This document shows, piece by piece, positions 23,824 to 32,872 of a DNA stretch of 64,000 bases. The notes under the pieces are model-generated. The model was given only the letters and a program-made list of their open reading frames with translations. It ran no database searches and had not been told where the DNA came from. A program made the translations under genes and the position numbers. The stretch spans positions 518,619-582,618 of the forward strand of contig NZ_LMQP01000001.1 in the NCBI RefSeq assembly GCF_001425405.1, read 5' to 3'. Position 1 is the first letter of the stretch, and each line of letters starts with the position of its first letter. The stretch comes from Sphingomonas sp. Leaf412. GTDB lineage: Bacteria; Pseudomonadota; Alphaproteobacteria; Sphingomonadales; Sphingomonadaceae.

Positions 23824-25154
23824 GCCTCGCCGATCCCCCGCCCGCCCCGTCCGTCGACGATCTGGTCGCGCGGCTGGGCCGGTCGACCACGGTCGAACGC
23901 CGCGGGCGGCTGGTCGAGCTGATCGGCACCACGCTGAAGGTGACGGGCATCGCGGCGCGGATCGGCGAGACGTGCGAGGTCATCGCCCCGCAGTCCGGCG
24001 ACAGCGTGATGGCGGAGGTCGTCGGCATCGCGGGCCATGCCACGATCCTGACCCCGCTGGGCGATGTGCGCGGGCTGTCCGCCGATGCGGAGGTGATCGT
24101 GCGATCCGGGGCGGACCGCGTCCCCTACGGCGACGCGCTGCTCGGGCGCGTGCTCGACGGACGCGGGCGGCCGATCGACGGACTGGGTGCGCTGCCCCCG
24201 GGCCTGCCCACGGTGCCGCTCCACGCCCCCGCCCCCGGGCCGATGACGCGCATGTTGATCGACAAGCCGCTGGAAACCGGGGTGCGCGCGATCGATTCCC
24301 TCCTGACGCTGGGCGAGGGGCAACGCGTCGGCGTCTTCGCCGCGGCGGGGGGCGGGAAGTCGACGTTGCTCGGGATGCTGGCCCGCTTCGCGAAGGCCGA
24401 GGTGATCGTGATCGCGCTGATCGGGGAGCGCGGGCGCGAGGTGCGCGAGTTCATCGAGGATGCGCTGGGCGCGGACGGGCTCGCCCGCTCCGTCATCGTC
24501 TGCGCGACGTCGGATCGCGCGGCGATGGAGCGCGTACGCGCCGCCCATCACGCGACCGCCGTGGCGGAAGGGTTCCGGAGCGAGGGGCGCAACGTCCTGC
24601 TGCTGATGGATTCCGTCACGCGGTTCGCGCGCGCGCTGCGCGAGATCGGTCTGGCGGCGGGCGAACCGTCGGTCCGCCGCGGCTTCCCGCCGTCGGTCTT
24701 CGCGGAACTGCCGCGGCTGTTCGAACGCGCGGGCACCGACGCGACCGGCGCGATCACCGGCGTCTACACCGTCCTGCTGGAGGATGAGGACGGCGGCGAT
24801 CCTGTGGGGGAGGAGGTCCGCTCGATCCTGGACGGCCACATCCTGCTGTCGCGCAAGCTGGGCGCGGCGGGCCATTATCCCGCGATCGACGTGCTGGGCA
24901 GCCTGTCGCGCCTCTTCCCGCGGCTCGCGTCGCCCGCGCACCGCGCCGCCGCGACGCAGGTCCGCGCGCTGATGGCCAAACATGCGGAGATCGAATTCCT
25001 GGTGCAGGTCGGCGAATATCGCGCGGGCGCCGATCCCGTCGCCGACCGCGCGATCGCCGCCCGGCCGGAAATCGACGCGATGCTGCGGCAGGACGCGACG
25101 CAGCCGACCGCCATGGCCACCGCCCTCCTGATGCTGCGGAGTATCGGCGGATGA
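23820..25154 (+). CDS. sctN: Type III secretion ATPase SctN
   Basis: A 444-residue F1-beta-like ATPase. Walker [10 protein letters not shown] is at about residues 174-182 and the Walker B region LLLMDSVTR at about 260-268. [21 protein letters not shown] and [10 protein letters not shown] are family segments. SctN hexamers detach chaperones and unfold substrates at the export gate. The sequence has the SctN/FliI architecture, and the context assigns it to the injectisome. ATG at 23820 overlaps sctL (ATGA); the stop overlaps sctO. Confidence 0.93.
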   Translation: MSLADPPPAPSVDDLVARLGRSTTVERRGRLVELIGTTLKVTGIAARIGETCEVIAPQSGDSVMAEVVGIAGHATILTPLGDVRGLSADAEVIVRSGADRVPYGDALLGRVLDGRGRPIDGLGALPPGLPTVPLHAPAPGPMTRMLIDKPLETGVRAIDSLLTLGEGQRVGVFAAAGGGKSTLLGMLARFAKAEVIVIALIGERGREVREFIEDALGADGLARSVIVCATSDRAAMERVRAAHHATAVAEGFRSEGRNVLLLMDSVTRFARALREIGLAAGEPSVRRGFPPSVFAELPRLFERAGTDATGAITGVYTVLLEDEDGGDPVGEEVRSILDGHILLSRKLGAAGHYPAIDVLGSLSRLFPRLASPAHRAAATQVRALMAKHAEIEFLVQVGEYRAGADPVADRAIAARPEIDAMLRQDATQPTAMATALLMLRSIGG

Positions 25155-25609
25155 GCACCCGGATACAGATCGCGCAGGCGACGCAACTAGTGCGGCTGCG
25201 CGACGTACGGGTCCGCGCCGCCGCGGTGCGGCTGGCCACCGCCCGCGCCGCAACCATGGAGGCGGAGCGCGCGCGCATCGCGGCGGACGAGGCGGCGGAT
25301 CGCGCCGCGGCCGCGCACCGGACGGCGCGCGACGGGCTGGCGGCCGATCCGGGAGAGGCCGAACGCCTGCTGGCACTGGTCGACCGGGCCCGTTTCGACC
25401 GGTCGATGGCGATCGAGACGCTGGGCGAGGCGCGCGGGGCCGAGGACGATTGTCGCCGCGACGAGGACCGACGCCGTCGCACGATGATCCTGGCGCAGGC
25501 ACGGCACGATGCACTGGCCGAACGGCTGGGCACGATCCGGCAGGGCGCGGCGCGGGTGGACGAGGAACGCCAGGCGCTGGATGCCGAGGATGTGAGGAGG
25601 TTTCGATGA
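25151..25609 (+). CDS. sctO: ATPase stalk protein SctO
   Basis: A 152-residue, strongly charged protein that is almost entirely predicted coiled coil: [20 protein letters not shown], then [13 protein letters not shown] and later [25 protein letters not shown]. This is the antiparallel two-helix form of FliJ/SctO stalk proteins, which insert into the SctN hexamer and contact SctV. Such proteins are hardly conserved, so the call rests on size, coiled-coil character and position directly after sctN. ATG overlaps the sctN stop (ATGA). Confidence 0.68.
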   Translation: MSTRIQIAQATQLVRLRDVRVRAAAVRLATARAATMEAERARIAADEAADRAAAAHRTARDGLAADPGEAERLLALVDRARFDRSMAIETLGEARGAEDDCRRDEDRRRRTMILAQARHDALAERLGTIRQGAARVDEERQALDAEDVRRFR

Positions 25610-26241
25610 GCGACGTATCCGCCACCGGTCGCAGTGCCGATCCCGCGACGCGGTCGTCCGCGCGCCGCATCTCCCGCGCCGCCCCGCCCGCGGAGGATGT
25701 GCGCGCGATGGGCGAGGCGTTCCGGCGCGCGCGCGGCGGCCTCCCGGGTCGGGCGGATGCGGCGATGCCGCGTGGCACAGGGAAGGGCGCGGGCGTCGCC
25801 GCACGCACCGGCGCCGCGCCCGATGCCACCGCCCCGGCCGGCCCGCGAACGGGGGACGAACAGGCGACGCTCGACCGGCGCGACGCCGATCGCCATCCCG
25901 ATCAGGGGTTCGCCGGGCTTGCCCAGCATGCCGCCGTGCCGGTGGTCGTCGCCGCGCAGCCCCCGTCGCCATTGGTCGATCCGACCGCCTTCGCGCAGCT
26001 GCTCGCCGACCTGTGGACGCGCGAGAACGGGCGCGGCCCGCGCGAGGTTCGCGTCCGCTTCGGCGCCGCGACCTGGCCCGCGACCGGCGCCACGTTGGTC
26101 AGGAGTGCGGACGGCCTGCTGGACGTGACGGTGGACATGGCACCGGGCACCGCCGACGCGCGGATCGACGTGCTGGAAACCGCCCTGGGCGCACGCGGAC
26201 TGGCGATCGGTCGCGTCGCGATCGGCGCGACCGCGGCCTAG
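25606..26241 (+). CDS. sctP: Needle-length regulator/substrate-specificity protein SctP (candidate)
   Basis: A 211-residue protein. The first about 125 residues are low-complexity (Ala, Arg, Gly, Pro, Asp) and likely disordered, as in molecular-ruler proteins. The C-terminal domain (AFAQLLADLWTRENGRGPREVRVRFGAATWPATGA, LRSADGLLDVTV-like strands) resembles the FliK/SctP T3S4 specificity-switch domain. It follows sctO and is preceded by GAGGAGG. Its stop overlaps the parB stop on the other strand in the palindrome CTAG, so the injectisome operon ends exactly at the partition operon. Confidence 0.62.
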   Translation: MSDVSATGRSADPATRSSARRISRAAPPAEDVRAMGEAFRRARGGLPGRADAAMPRGTGKGAGVAARTGAAPDATAPAGPRTGDEQATLDRRDADRHPDQGFAGLAQHAAVPVVVAAQPPSPLVDPTAFAQLLADLWTRENGRGPREVRVRFGAATWPATGATLVRSADGLLDVTVDMAPGTADARIDVLETALGARGLAIGRVAIGATAA

Positions 26242-27152
26242 ATCCGCTCCCCGCTCAACCGCTGGCACACCATGTCCAGTTGTTCGAGCGTGCTATATTC
26301 CAGCGTGATCGCACCATGGCCGTCGTCGTGGAAGGCGATGCGCACCTTCAGCCCGAGCAGGTCGGCCAGTTGGGTTTCCAGCGCCGCGATATCCGCGCTG
26401 CCGGTCGATCCTCCGGCGGCGGGGCGCCCCCGCCGGTCGGGACGCGTCTCGTCGCCCCGACGGCGGCGGGCCAGCGCCTCCGTCTGGCGCACCGACAGGC
26501 CCTTGGCGATCACCTCCTCCGCGACGGTGGCGGGATCGGGCGCGCCCAGGATCGCGCGCGCATGGCCCATCGACAAAGTGCCGTCGACGACGCTTTCCTG
26601 CACGCCCGCAGGAAGGTCCAGCAATCGCAACAGGTTGGCGACATGGCTCCGCGATTTGTGGACAACGCGGGCCAGGACTTCCTGCGTATGTCCAAATTCG
26701 TCCTGTAGCCGCTGATACGCGACCGCTTCCTCGATCGCGTTCAGGTCCTGCCGCTGGATATTCTCGACCAGCGCGATCTGGAGCGTCTCGCTGTCCGAAT
26801 AGTCGCGGACGACGGCGGGCACCTCGTGCAGTCGCGCGCGCTGTGCCGCACGCCACCGCCGTTCCCCCGCGACGATCTGATAATCGTGGCCGTGGCTGCG
26901 CACGATGATCGGCTGGATCACGCCGCGTTCCGCGATCGACGCGGCCAGCTCGTCCAGCGCGCGCTCGTCGAAATGCCGTCGCGGCTGGCCAGGGTGCGGC
27001 GCGATCGCGCTGATCGGGATCATCCGGACGCCGCCGCGCGGTGCCGAGCTCGCCTCCGCGGCGACGCGTTCGTCCTGCGCGACATCGCCCAGCAACGCGC
27101 CGAGCCCGCGACCCAGCCCGCCGCGCGGCCGTCGTCCGCCTGCGTCGCTCAT
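26238..27152 (-). CDS. parB: Chromosome partitioning protein ParB
   Basis: A 304-residue ParB. The N-terminus (GRGLGALLGD) is the ParA-interacting region. The central domain has IAPHPGQPRRHFDERALDELAASIAERGVIQPI and GERRWRAAQRARL, the CTP-binding ParB/Srx fold, then a helix-turn-helix (VLARVVHKSRSHVANLLRLLDLP). A C-terminal dimerisation domain ends at LSGERI. ParB binds parS and spreads on DNA; two parS-like sites lie in the same operon. The ATG overlaps the parA stop (ATGA). A long Arg/Gly-rich linker separates the last two domains. Confidence 0.95.
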   Translation of the reverse strand: MSDAGGRRPRGGLGRGLGALLGDVAQDERVAAEASSAPRGGVRMIPISAIAPHPGQPRRHFDERALDELAASIAERGVIQPIIVRSHGHDYQIVAGERRWRAAQRARLHEVPAVVRDYSDSETLQIALVENIQRQDLNAIEEAVAYQRLQDEFGHTQEVLARVVHKSRSHVANLLRLLDLPAGVQESVVDGTLSMGHARAILGAPDPATVAEEVIAKGLSVRQTEALARRRRGDETRPDRRGRPAAGGSTGSADIAALETQLADLLGLKVRIAFHDDGHGAITLEYSTLEQLDMVCQRLSGERI

Positions 27153-27931
27153 GCCGCCACCTTCGCTCGCGGCATCCGCTCGATCACTTCACGCGCCAAC
27201 GATATGTAGGCCTCCGACCCTGCGCACCGATGATCGTAGATCAGGGCGGGCAGGCCGTGGCTCGGCGCCTCCGACAATCGGACGTTGCGGGGGATGACCG
27301 TGTCGAACACCACCTTGCCGAGCACCGCGCGCACATCCGTCGATACCTGATCGGTCAGCCGGTTGCGCCGGTCGTACATCGTCAACGCCACGCCCAGGAT
27401 CGACAGCGACGGATTGAATCGCTCGCGGATCCGCTCGACCGTCCCCAGCAACTGGCTCAGCCCTTCCAGCGCAAAGAATTCGCATTGCAACGGCACCAGC
27501 AGGGAATCCGCCGCGACCATGGCGTTGATCGTCAGCAGACCGAGGGAGGGCGGACAATCGATCAACACCACGTCCCAGGAAGCGGGAGCATCCTCGATCG
27601 CCCGGTGCAGCCGATGCGTCCGATGCTCCAGGTCGACCAGCTCGATCTCCGCCCCCGACAGGTCAACCGTCGCCGGTACGACGAACAGGCGCGGTACGCT
27701 GCTGGCCACCGCCGCCTCCGCCAGGCCGCCTCGTTCGATCAGGACATCGTAGCTCGACCGGCTCCGCTGCGCATGGGTGATGCCCAGACCGGTCGACGCA
27801 TTGCCCTGAGGATCGAGATCGACGAGCAACACCCGTAGGCCCGTCGCCGCCAGCGCCGTCGCGACATTGATGGCACTGGTCGTTTTCCCGACCCCGCCCT
27901 TCTGATTTGCGATCGCGATGCGGTACATCAT
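27149..27931 (-). CDS. parA: Chromosome partitioning ATPase ParA
   Basis: A 260-residue ParA/Soj ATPase. The deviant Walker A KGGVGKTTSAIN is at about residues 11-22. The Walker A' region VDLDPQGNAST and the Walker B region VVLIDCPPSLG follow. It drives origin segregation with ParB by nucleoid-bound ATP-dependent dimerisation. The start codons ATGATG overlap the rsmG stop. The gene is part of the mnmE-mnmG-rsmG-parA-parB operon, the usual alphaproteobacterial arrangement near the replication origin. Confidence 0.95.
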   Translation of the reverse strand: MMYRIAIANQKGGVGKTTSAINVATALAATGLRVLLVDLDPQGNASTGLGITHAQRSRSSYDVLIERGGLAEAAVASSVPRLFVVPATVDLSGAEIELVDLEHRTHRLHRAIEDAPASWDVVLIDCPPSLGLLTINAMVAADSLLVPLQCEFFALEGLSQLLGTVERIRERFNPSLSILGVALTMYDRRNRLTDQVSTDVRAVLGKVVFDTVIPRNVRLSEAPSHGLPALIYDHRCAGSEAYISLAREVIERMPRAKVAA

Positions 27932-28536
27932 GTCACTCCGTTGGCGACCAGAATGACCGAGTCAGGGTCGGTCAGACTATGTTCCACGTGGAACATTGCC
28001 TGCCACTCGCGCGGAAGGTTTGCAAGTTCCGCCAATCCCCCACGACCGCGCGGGAACAGGACGGTGGTCGACGGCGTGCGCAAATGCTTGGTCCCGCGCA
28101 ACAACGTCATCGTCGGTGCAACGGCCCGCGCCGAAACGATGTCCGCGACAGGCGATCGCAACATTTCGACCTTCACGGGCTCGACTTTCACGAAAGGAAG
28201 ATCGAGCGCTTCCGCAACAGAGGACAGGAAGGCGGCCCGGCGCGCGCGCGGCTCCACCAGCACGGTCGGCAATGGTCGAAGCATCGCAACGACCAGTCCG
28301 GGGAATCCGGCGCCGGTCCCGACATCGATCCAGGCCCCGCCCCGCTCCGGCGCGAGCGTCAGAAGTTGCGCGGAATCCACGATATGCCGCGCCCAGATCG
28401 TGTCGAGCGTCGACGGCGCGACGAGGTTCTGCCGCCCCGCCTCATCGCGTACCAGCGACGCGAACCGTTCGAGCTTTGCCACCGCAGCATCGCCCCACCG
28501 GGCGGCGATCCACGCCCGCGCGTCATCTTCCGTCAT
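27928..28536 (-). CDS. rsmG: 16S rRNA (guanine527-N7)-methyltransferase RsmG
   Basis: A 202-residue RsmG (GidB). The SAM motif [18 protein letters not shown], preceded by [13 protein letters not shown], is diagnostic. It methylates N7 of G527 in 16S rRNA. The ATG at 28536 is preferred over an upstream GTG because it overlaps the mnmG stop as ATGA. The C-terminal MFHVEH segment is encoded by a parS palindrome at 27980-27995, so chromosome partitioning and protein coding share those bases. Confidence 0.93.
   Translation of the reverse strand: MTEDDARAWIAARWGDAAVAKLERFASLVRDEAGRQNLVAPSTLDTIWARHIVDSAQLLTLAPERGGAWIDVGTGAGFPGLVVAMLRPLPTVLVEPRARRAAFLSSVAEALDLPFVKVEPVKVEMLRSPVADIVSARAVAPTMTLLRGTKHLRTPSTTVLFPRGRGGLAELANLPREWQAMFHVEHSLTDPDSVILVANGVT
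27980..27995. promoter_or_regulatory. parS: parS site 1 (ParB-binding palindrome) within rsmG
   Basis: The 16-base perfect palindrome TGTTCCACGTGGAACA differs from the widespread parS consensus TGTTTCACGTGAAACA by one symmetric pair. It encodes MFHVEH near the RsmG C-terminus. It lies about 830 bases upstream of the parB start in the same operon, the expected setting for a ParB nucleation site. Confidence 0.88.
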
Positions 28537-30266
28537 GCCGACTTCCTCGCGTGCAACCACAAGGCCGCGAGCGCCGCGGGGGTGACGCCGCGGATGCGTC
28601 CCGCCTGATCCAGCGTGTGGGGATCACTGACGCTCAGCCGCTCGATCATCTCGATCGACAATCCGGGGATCCCCGCCAGCGCCGTACCACGCGGAATAGG
28701 CACATCCCGATCGCGCCGCATCGCGTCGATCTCCTGCGCCTGCCGCACCAGATACGGCGCATAACGTCGATCCTCCTCCACCTCGCGGACGATGTCCGGA
28801 TCGATCGTTTCGTTTGCATCCGCCCCTTCCCGAAGGGACGCGCGTTGCTGGTCCCGGCGCTCGACATGCCGCCGCCGCGCCTCGCCCAGCAGCCCCGCCG
28901 CGATCCCGAGCGATGACAATCGCGTTTCCGCATTATCCGCCCGCAACGACAACCGATACTCGGCCCGCGCCGTCAACATGCGATACGGTTCGCTGATCCC
29001 TTGAAGGACCAGATCGTCGATCAGGACGCCGATATATCCGGCCGCACGATCGATCAACACGGGCGCCAGATCGCAGGCATAGGCCGCGGCGTTAGCACCG
29101 GCGACCAGCCCCTGCGCCGCCGCTTCCTCATATCCGGTCGTTCCGTTCAACTGCCCCGCGCAATAGACCCCCGCGATCGCGCGCAGCGCCAGTCGATGGT
29201 CCAGCGCACGCGGATCGACATAATCATATTCCACCGCATAGCCGGCGACCGTGATCGTGGCCTGCGCCAACCCCGGGATCGTCGCGATCATCGCCGCCTG
29301 CGTCGCTGCCGACAGCGATGTGGAGATGCCGTTGGGATAGACGGTCGCGTCGTCAAGTCCCTCGGGTTCCAGGAACACCTGATGCCCGTCGCGGTCGCCG
29401 AATCGGTGGACCTTGTCCTCGATCGACGGGCAGTAGCGGGGACCCGCCCCATTGATCGCGCCACCGAACAGGGGTGACTCAGCCAGACCGTCGCGAATGA
29501 CGTCGTGGGTCGCCGCGGTCGTCCGCGTGATCGCACAGGCCAGCTGCGGCAATCGTCGCCCGCTCGTCATCGGCGACATGGCCCAGGCATCCATGTCGGA
29601 CGGCTGCGCTTCCAATGCCGCCCAATCGATCGTGCGACCGTCCAGCCGGGGCGGCGTCCCGGTCTTCAACCGATGCATCGGAAGGTCGAGCGCACGCAGC
29701 CGCTCGCCCAGCCGCGCGGCAGGCCGCTCGCCGACGCGCCCACCCGCCATCCGGTCGAGCCCGCGGAATATACGCCCGCCCAGAAACGTCCCCGTCGCCA
29801 GCACGACGGCGCGGCCCGGTAGCCGCGATCCTTCGGACAGCGCCACCCCCTCGACCCGATGCGCGTCGACAATCAGATCGGCGACCTCGCCGCGCACGAT
29901 CTCTAAGTTCGGATATTCGGCGAGCAGCGCGCGGATCGCGGACCGGTAGCGCCGCCGATCCGCCTGAACCCTCGGCCCCTGCACCGCCAGTCCCTTGCTG
30001 CGGTTCAGCATCCGGTGATGGATCGCGGCGGCATCCGACGCCCTCGCCATCAATCCATCCAGCGCATCGACCTCGCGCACCAGATGACCCTTTCCCACGC
30101 CCCCGATCGACGGGTTGCAGGACATCGTCCCGATCTGCTCGGGATCCTGCGTCACGAGCGCGACGCGCGCGCCGCGCCGCGCCGCCGCGGCGGCGGCCTC
30201 GGTCCCCGCATGACCGCCCCCGACGACAATCACGTCGAAGGCAGCGCGTTGTTCCACGTGAAACAT
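28533..30266 (-). CDS. mnmG: tRNA uridine-5-carboxymethylaminomethyl modification enzyme MnmG
   Basis: A 577-residue MnmG (GidA), somewhat shorter than the usual 620. The FAD motif [23 protein letters not shown] is at residues 10-32. [36 protein letters not shown] and [26 protein letters not shown] are family hallmarks. With MnmE it modifies the wobble uridine of several tRNAs. The first residues MFHVEQ are encoded by a parS site. The ATG abuts the mnmE stop directly, and its stop overlaps rsmG. Confidence 0.95.
   Translation of the reverse strand: MFHVEQRAAFDVIVVGGGHAGTEAAAAAARRGARVALVTQDPEQIGTMSCNPSIGGVGKGHLVREVDALDGLMARASDAAAIHHRMLNRSKGLAVQGPRVQADRRRYRSAIRALLAEYPNLEIVRGEVADLIVDAHRVEGVALSEGSRLPGRAVVLATGTFLGGRIFRGLDRMAGGRVGERPAARLGERLRALDLPMHRLKTGTPPRLDGRTIDWAALEAQPSDMDAWAMSPMTSGRRLPQLACAITRTTAATHDVIRDGLAESPLFGGAINGAGPRYCPSIEDKVHRFGDRDGHQVFLEPEGLDDATVYPNGISTSLSAATQAAMIATIPGLAQATITVAGYAVEYDYVDPRALDHRLALRAIAGVYCAGQLNGTTGYEEAAAQGLVAGANAAAYACDLAPVLIDRAAGYIGVLIDDLVLQGISEPYRMLTARAEYRLSLRADNAETRLSSLGIAAGLLGEARRRHVERRDQQRASLREGADANETIDPDIVREVEEDRRYAPYLVRQAQEIDAMRRDRDVPIPRGTALAGIPGLSIEMIERLSVSDPHTLDQAGRIRGVTPAALAALWLHARKSA
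30250..30265. promoter_or_regulatory. parS: parS site 2 within the first codons of mnmG
   Basis: TGTTCCACGTGAAACA differs from the parS consensus TGTTTCACGTGAAACA at one position. On the minus strand it encodes residues 1-6 of MnmG (MFHVEQ). With the site at 27980-27995 it gives two ParB-binding sites 2.27 kb apart, suggesting the window is close to the replication origin. Confidence 0.88.
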
Positions 30267-31532
30267 CTACTTCCCTACACAGAAACGCGCGAACAGTGCG
30301 TCCAGCATCGCCTCGGTCGCGTCGGTCCCCAAGATCGCCGCCAGCGCGCCCGATGCCCTTCGCACCTGTTCCGCCAGGATCAACAAATCGTCGGATCCCT
30401 CCGCCGCCGCGATCGCGTCTACCGCGCGCATCACCAGGCGCCGCTGTTCCTCATGCAGCCGCATGTCGTCGGCAACCATCAACGGCGCAACCCGTAAAGC
30501 GATGTCATCCCACAGTCGCTCGACGGTCCGAGGCAAGCGTGCCGACACCGGCAGGCCCTCTCCATCACCGACAAGGTCGCTTTTCGGTCTGAGTAACAGC
30601 CCGCGCAGGGGGAGGGCGGCGGGCGAGCCGAACCACAGCACGAGGTCCGCCGCCTCGATCAGCATCCCCGCCCGCGCGATCCCGATCGCCTCGATCGCGT
30701 CGGTCGTGGCAGGTGCAAGCCCCGCGGTATCGACCAGACGATAGGCGTGACCATCACGCACCACGACCGCCTCGATCGCGTCGCGGGTGGTGCCGGCAAT
30801 GTCCGTCACGATGGCGCCCTCGCGACCGAGCAATGCATTGAACAGCGAGGATTTGCCCGCGTTGGGTGGACCGGCCAGCACCACTAGCGCCCCATCGCGC
30901 AATCGCTCGACCGTCGGCCGCGCCACGACCTCGCGCATGTCCCGACCGAGCGACGACAGGTCGCGCCGGATCGGCGCAAGCGGCGCGGCGGCCACCTCCT
31001 CCTCGTCCGAATAATCCAGCGCCGCCTCGATCCGCGCGGCTACGTCCGCAATCCGCCCGGCCCATCCGGTCACCGCACGACCGACCGCTCCCTCGCTCGC
31101 CGCCAGCGCCGCGCGCCGCTCGCCCTCGGTATCCGCAGCCAGCAGATCGGCCAGCCCCTGCGCCTGTGCCAGGTCGATCCGGCCGTTCTGCAACGCGCGT
31201 CGGGTGAATTCGCCGGGAAGCGCGGGCCGCAAGTCCGGCATCGACCCCAACGCGCGTTCCACTGCGGCGACCACGGCACGACCGCCATGGACGTGGAACT
31301 CGACCAAATCCTCTCCCGTCGCCGTGTCGGGCCCGGGGAAGGCGAGGACCAGCCCATGGTCCAGCACCGCCCCCGACGCGTCGCGCAACGTCCGCAGCGA
31401 CGCGGTACGGAACGGCGGCAGGGGGCCCGCAATCGCCTCCGCCGCGGCATGGGCGGCCGGGCCGCTGATGCGAAGGATCGCGATCGCCGCGGGGGGACGC
31501 CCGCTGGACAGCGCGTAGATCGTGTCGCTCAC
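30267..31532 (-). CDS. mnmE: tRNA modification GTPase MnmE
   Basis: A 421-residue MnmE (TrmE). The N-terminal tetrahydrofolate domain contains GEDLVEFHVHGG and LPGEFTRRALQNGRIDLAQAQGL. The G domain has Walker A GPPNAGKSSLFNAL, switch segment GTTRDAIE and DTAGL. The C-terminus ends FCVGK, the conserved C(I/V)GK cysteine motif. It works with MnmG on tRNA wobble uridines. The GTPase domain is somewhat compact, giving a protein about 30 residues shorter than typical. It follows the DUF6489-like gene by 10 nt and abuts mnmG. Confidence 0.95.
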   Translation of the reverse strand: MSDTIYALSSGRPPAAIAILRISGPAAHAAAEAIAGPLPPFRTASLRTLRDASGAVLDHGLVLAFPGPDTATGEDLVEFHVHGGRAVVAAVERALGSMPDLRPALPGEFTRRALQNGRIDLAQAQGLADLLAADTEGERRAALAASEGAVGRAVTGWAGRIADVAARIEAALDYSDEEEVAAAPLAPIRRDLSSLGRDMREVVARPTVERLRDGALVVLAGPPNAGKSSLFNALLGREGAIVTDIAGTTRDAIEAVVVRDGHAYRLVDTAGLAPATTDAIEAIGIARAGMLIEAADLVLWFGSPAALPLRGLLLRPKSDLVGDGEGLPVSARLPRTVERLWDDIALRVAPLMVADDMRLHEEQRRLVMRAVDAIAAAEGSDDLLILAEQVRRASGALAAILGTDATEAMLDALFARFCVGK

Positions 31533-31542
31533 GTCGCCGCCT

Positions 31543-31779
31543 TCACCCGGTCGGACGCGTCCCGCCCGCCAGCAGCTTGCGCCAGAAGTCCATCCCGGCG
31601 TCGCCCATCGGCGCCCAGCTTTTCATCATCTGCCCGACGATCTCCGGACCGACCGTCCCGTTCTCCACCGCCTCCTGCATCTTCGCCAGATAGCGTTCGT
31701 GGATTGGGGTCAGGTCGGGCAGCCCCATGATGCGCCGCACTTCCTCGGGCGTGCAATCGACTTCGATGGTCCATTTCAT
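31543..31779 (-). CDS. DUF6489-like small protein
   Basis: A 78-residue protein with a KWTIEVDCTPEEVRRIMGLPD start and a SWAPMGDAGMDFWRKLL end. This pattern belongs to short conserved proteins of sphingomonads that I recall as DUF6489; the name is from memory and unverified. No signal peptide. It lies 10 nt upstream of mnmE and appears to be the first gene of the mnmE-parB operon. Function unknown. Confidence 0.7.
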   Translation of the reverse strand: MKWTIEVDCTPEEVRRIMGLPDLTPIHERYLAKMQEAVENGTVGPEIVGQMMKSWAPMGDAGMDFWRKLLAGGTRPTG

Positions 31780-31899
31780 GTCGCCGCACGCTTCCCTTGA
31801 GCACGCCGTCGGCGCGCGATAGCACAGGAGGGATATATGCCCCGTAACACGGCGTTACCGCAACGCCTGTCGGGCATCGCCTTTTCCGGGAGTTTGACC

Positions 31900-32592
31900 A
31901 TGACCATCGAAACGCTGACGACGGCCGACGGCGGCACGATGCGCGCCTATCGCGCGACACCGACGCACGAGGCGAGGGCCGCGATCGTCGTCATCCAGGA
32001 GATCTTCGGCGTCAACGCCGGTATCCGCAGCAAGTGCGACGCCTTGGCGCAGGCAGGCTATCTCGCCATCGCGCCCGACCTGTTCTGGCGGCTGGAGCCG
32101 GGAATCGAGCTCGATCCGGATGTACCCGCGGAGATGAACCGCGCGCTGGAATGGATGGGCAAGTTCGATCAGGACCAGGGCATCCGCGACATCGAGGCGA
32201 CGATCCGCCACGCGCGCGACGCCGTATCGGGCGGAAAGGTCGGCGTGGTCGGCTACTGCCTGGGCGGACGCCTGGCCTATATGACCGCGGCGCGGACAGA
32301 CGTGGACGCGGCGGTCGGCTATTATGCCGTCGGCGTGGACCGGCTGCTGGGGGAGAAGCATGCCATCGCGAAGCCGCTGATGCTGCATATCGCGGGCGAC
32401 GACGGGTTCGTGGACAAGGACAGCCAGGCGGCGATGCATGCCGGGCTGGACGATCATCCGAAGGTGACGTTGCACGACTATCCGGGCGAGGATCACGGCT
32501 TCGCGACCCAGTTCGGCGCCCGCCGTTCGGATGCCGCGGCAAACCTCGCCGACGAACGCACCGCCGCTTTCTTCCGCGAGCACCTGGCCTAG
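31900..32592 (+). CDS. Dienelactone hydrolase family protein
   Basis: A 230-residue alpha/beta-hydrolase of the dienelactone hydrolase family. VVIQEIFGVNAGIRSKCDALAQAGYLAIAPDLFWR precedes the nucleophile elbow VGYCLGGRLAY with a catalytic Cys. The Asp lies in GDDGFVDK and the His in GEDHGFATQFG, completing the triad. These enzymes open lactones such as dienelactone, or act as broad carboxylesterases. The ATG at 31900 follows GGGAG by 7 nt; in-frame codons further upstream are not needed. It is monocistronic and divergent from the DUF6489-like gene. Confidence 0.88.
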   Translation: MTIETLTTADGGTMRAYRATPTHEARAAIVVIQEIFGVNAGIRSKCDALAQAGYLAIAPDLFWRLEPGIELDPDVPAEMNRALEWMGKFDQDQGIRDIEATIRHARDAVSGGKVGVVGYCLGGRLAYMTAARTDVDAAVGYYAVGVDRLLGEKHAIAKPLMLHIAGDDGFVDKDSQAAMHAGLDDHPKVTLHDYPGEDHGFATQFGARRSDAAANLADERTAAFFREHLA

Positions 32593-32653
32593 AAAAGCGC
32601 GGTCGCCCGCGTCGTTCCGGTGCGCCCGGGACGACGCGGGCGACAGGGCTATC

Positions 32654-32782
32654 CTAGCCGAGCATCATCGCGCCGACGCCGATCACCGCACCGGCGAACA
32701 GTTTCGCGAGGAAAAGCGCCGCGAGGAAGATCGCGAGCAGGATGGCGACGCCGTACAGGTCCTGGGTATGGGCTTTGGTCAT
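32654..32782 (-). CDS. 42-residue single-helix membrane protein
   Basis: A 42-residue protein starting ATG ACC AAA (32782) with AGAGGA 6 nt upstream and ending TAG at 32654. It reads MTKAHTQDLYGVAILLAIFL, then AALFLAKLFAGAVIGVGAMMLG. A short polar N-terminus is followed by one or two hydrophobic segments, and the residues could form a small inner-membrane protein. It lies between the hydrolase and ftsK, with ftsK upstream on the same strand, so co-transcription with ftsK is possible. No family recognised. Too short for many annotation pipelines. Confidence 0.6.
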   Translation of the reverse strand: MTKAHTQDLYGVAILLAIFLAALFLAKLFAGAVIGVGAMMLG

Positions 32783-32872
32783 GGCTGGTCCTCTCCGCCG
32801 AGCCAGGACCTGACCATCTCCGGGTAGGTTCCCGGCGAGACCGTTTCGGTATACGCCCTTTTTATGCCGTAA

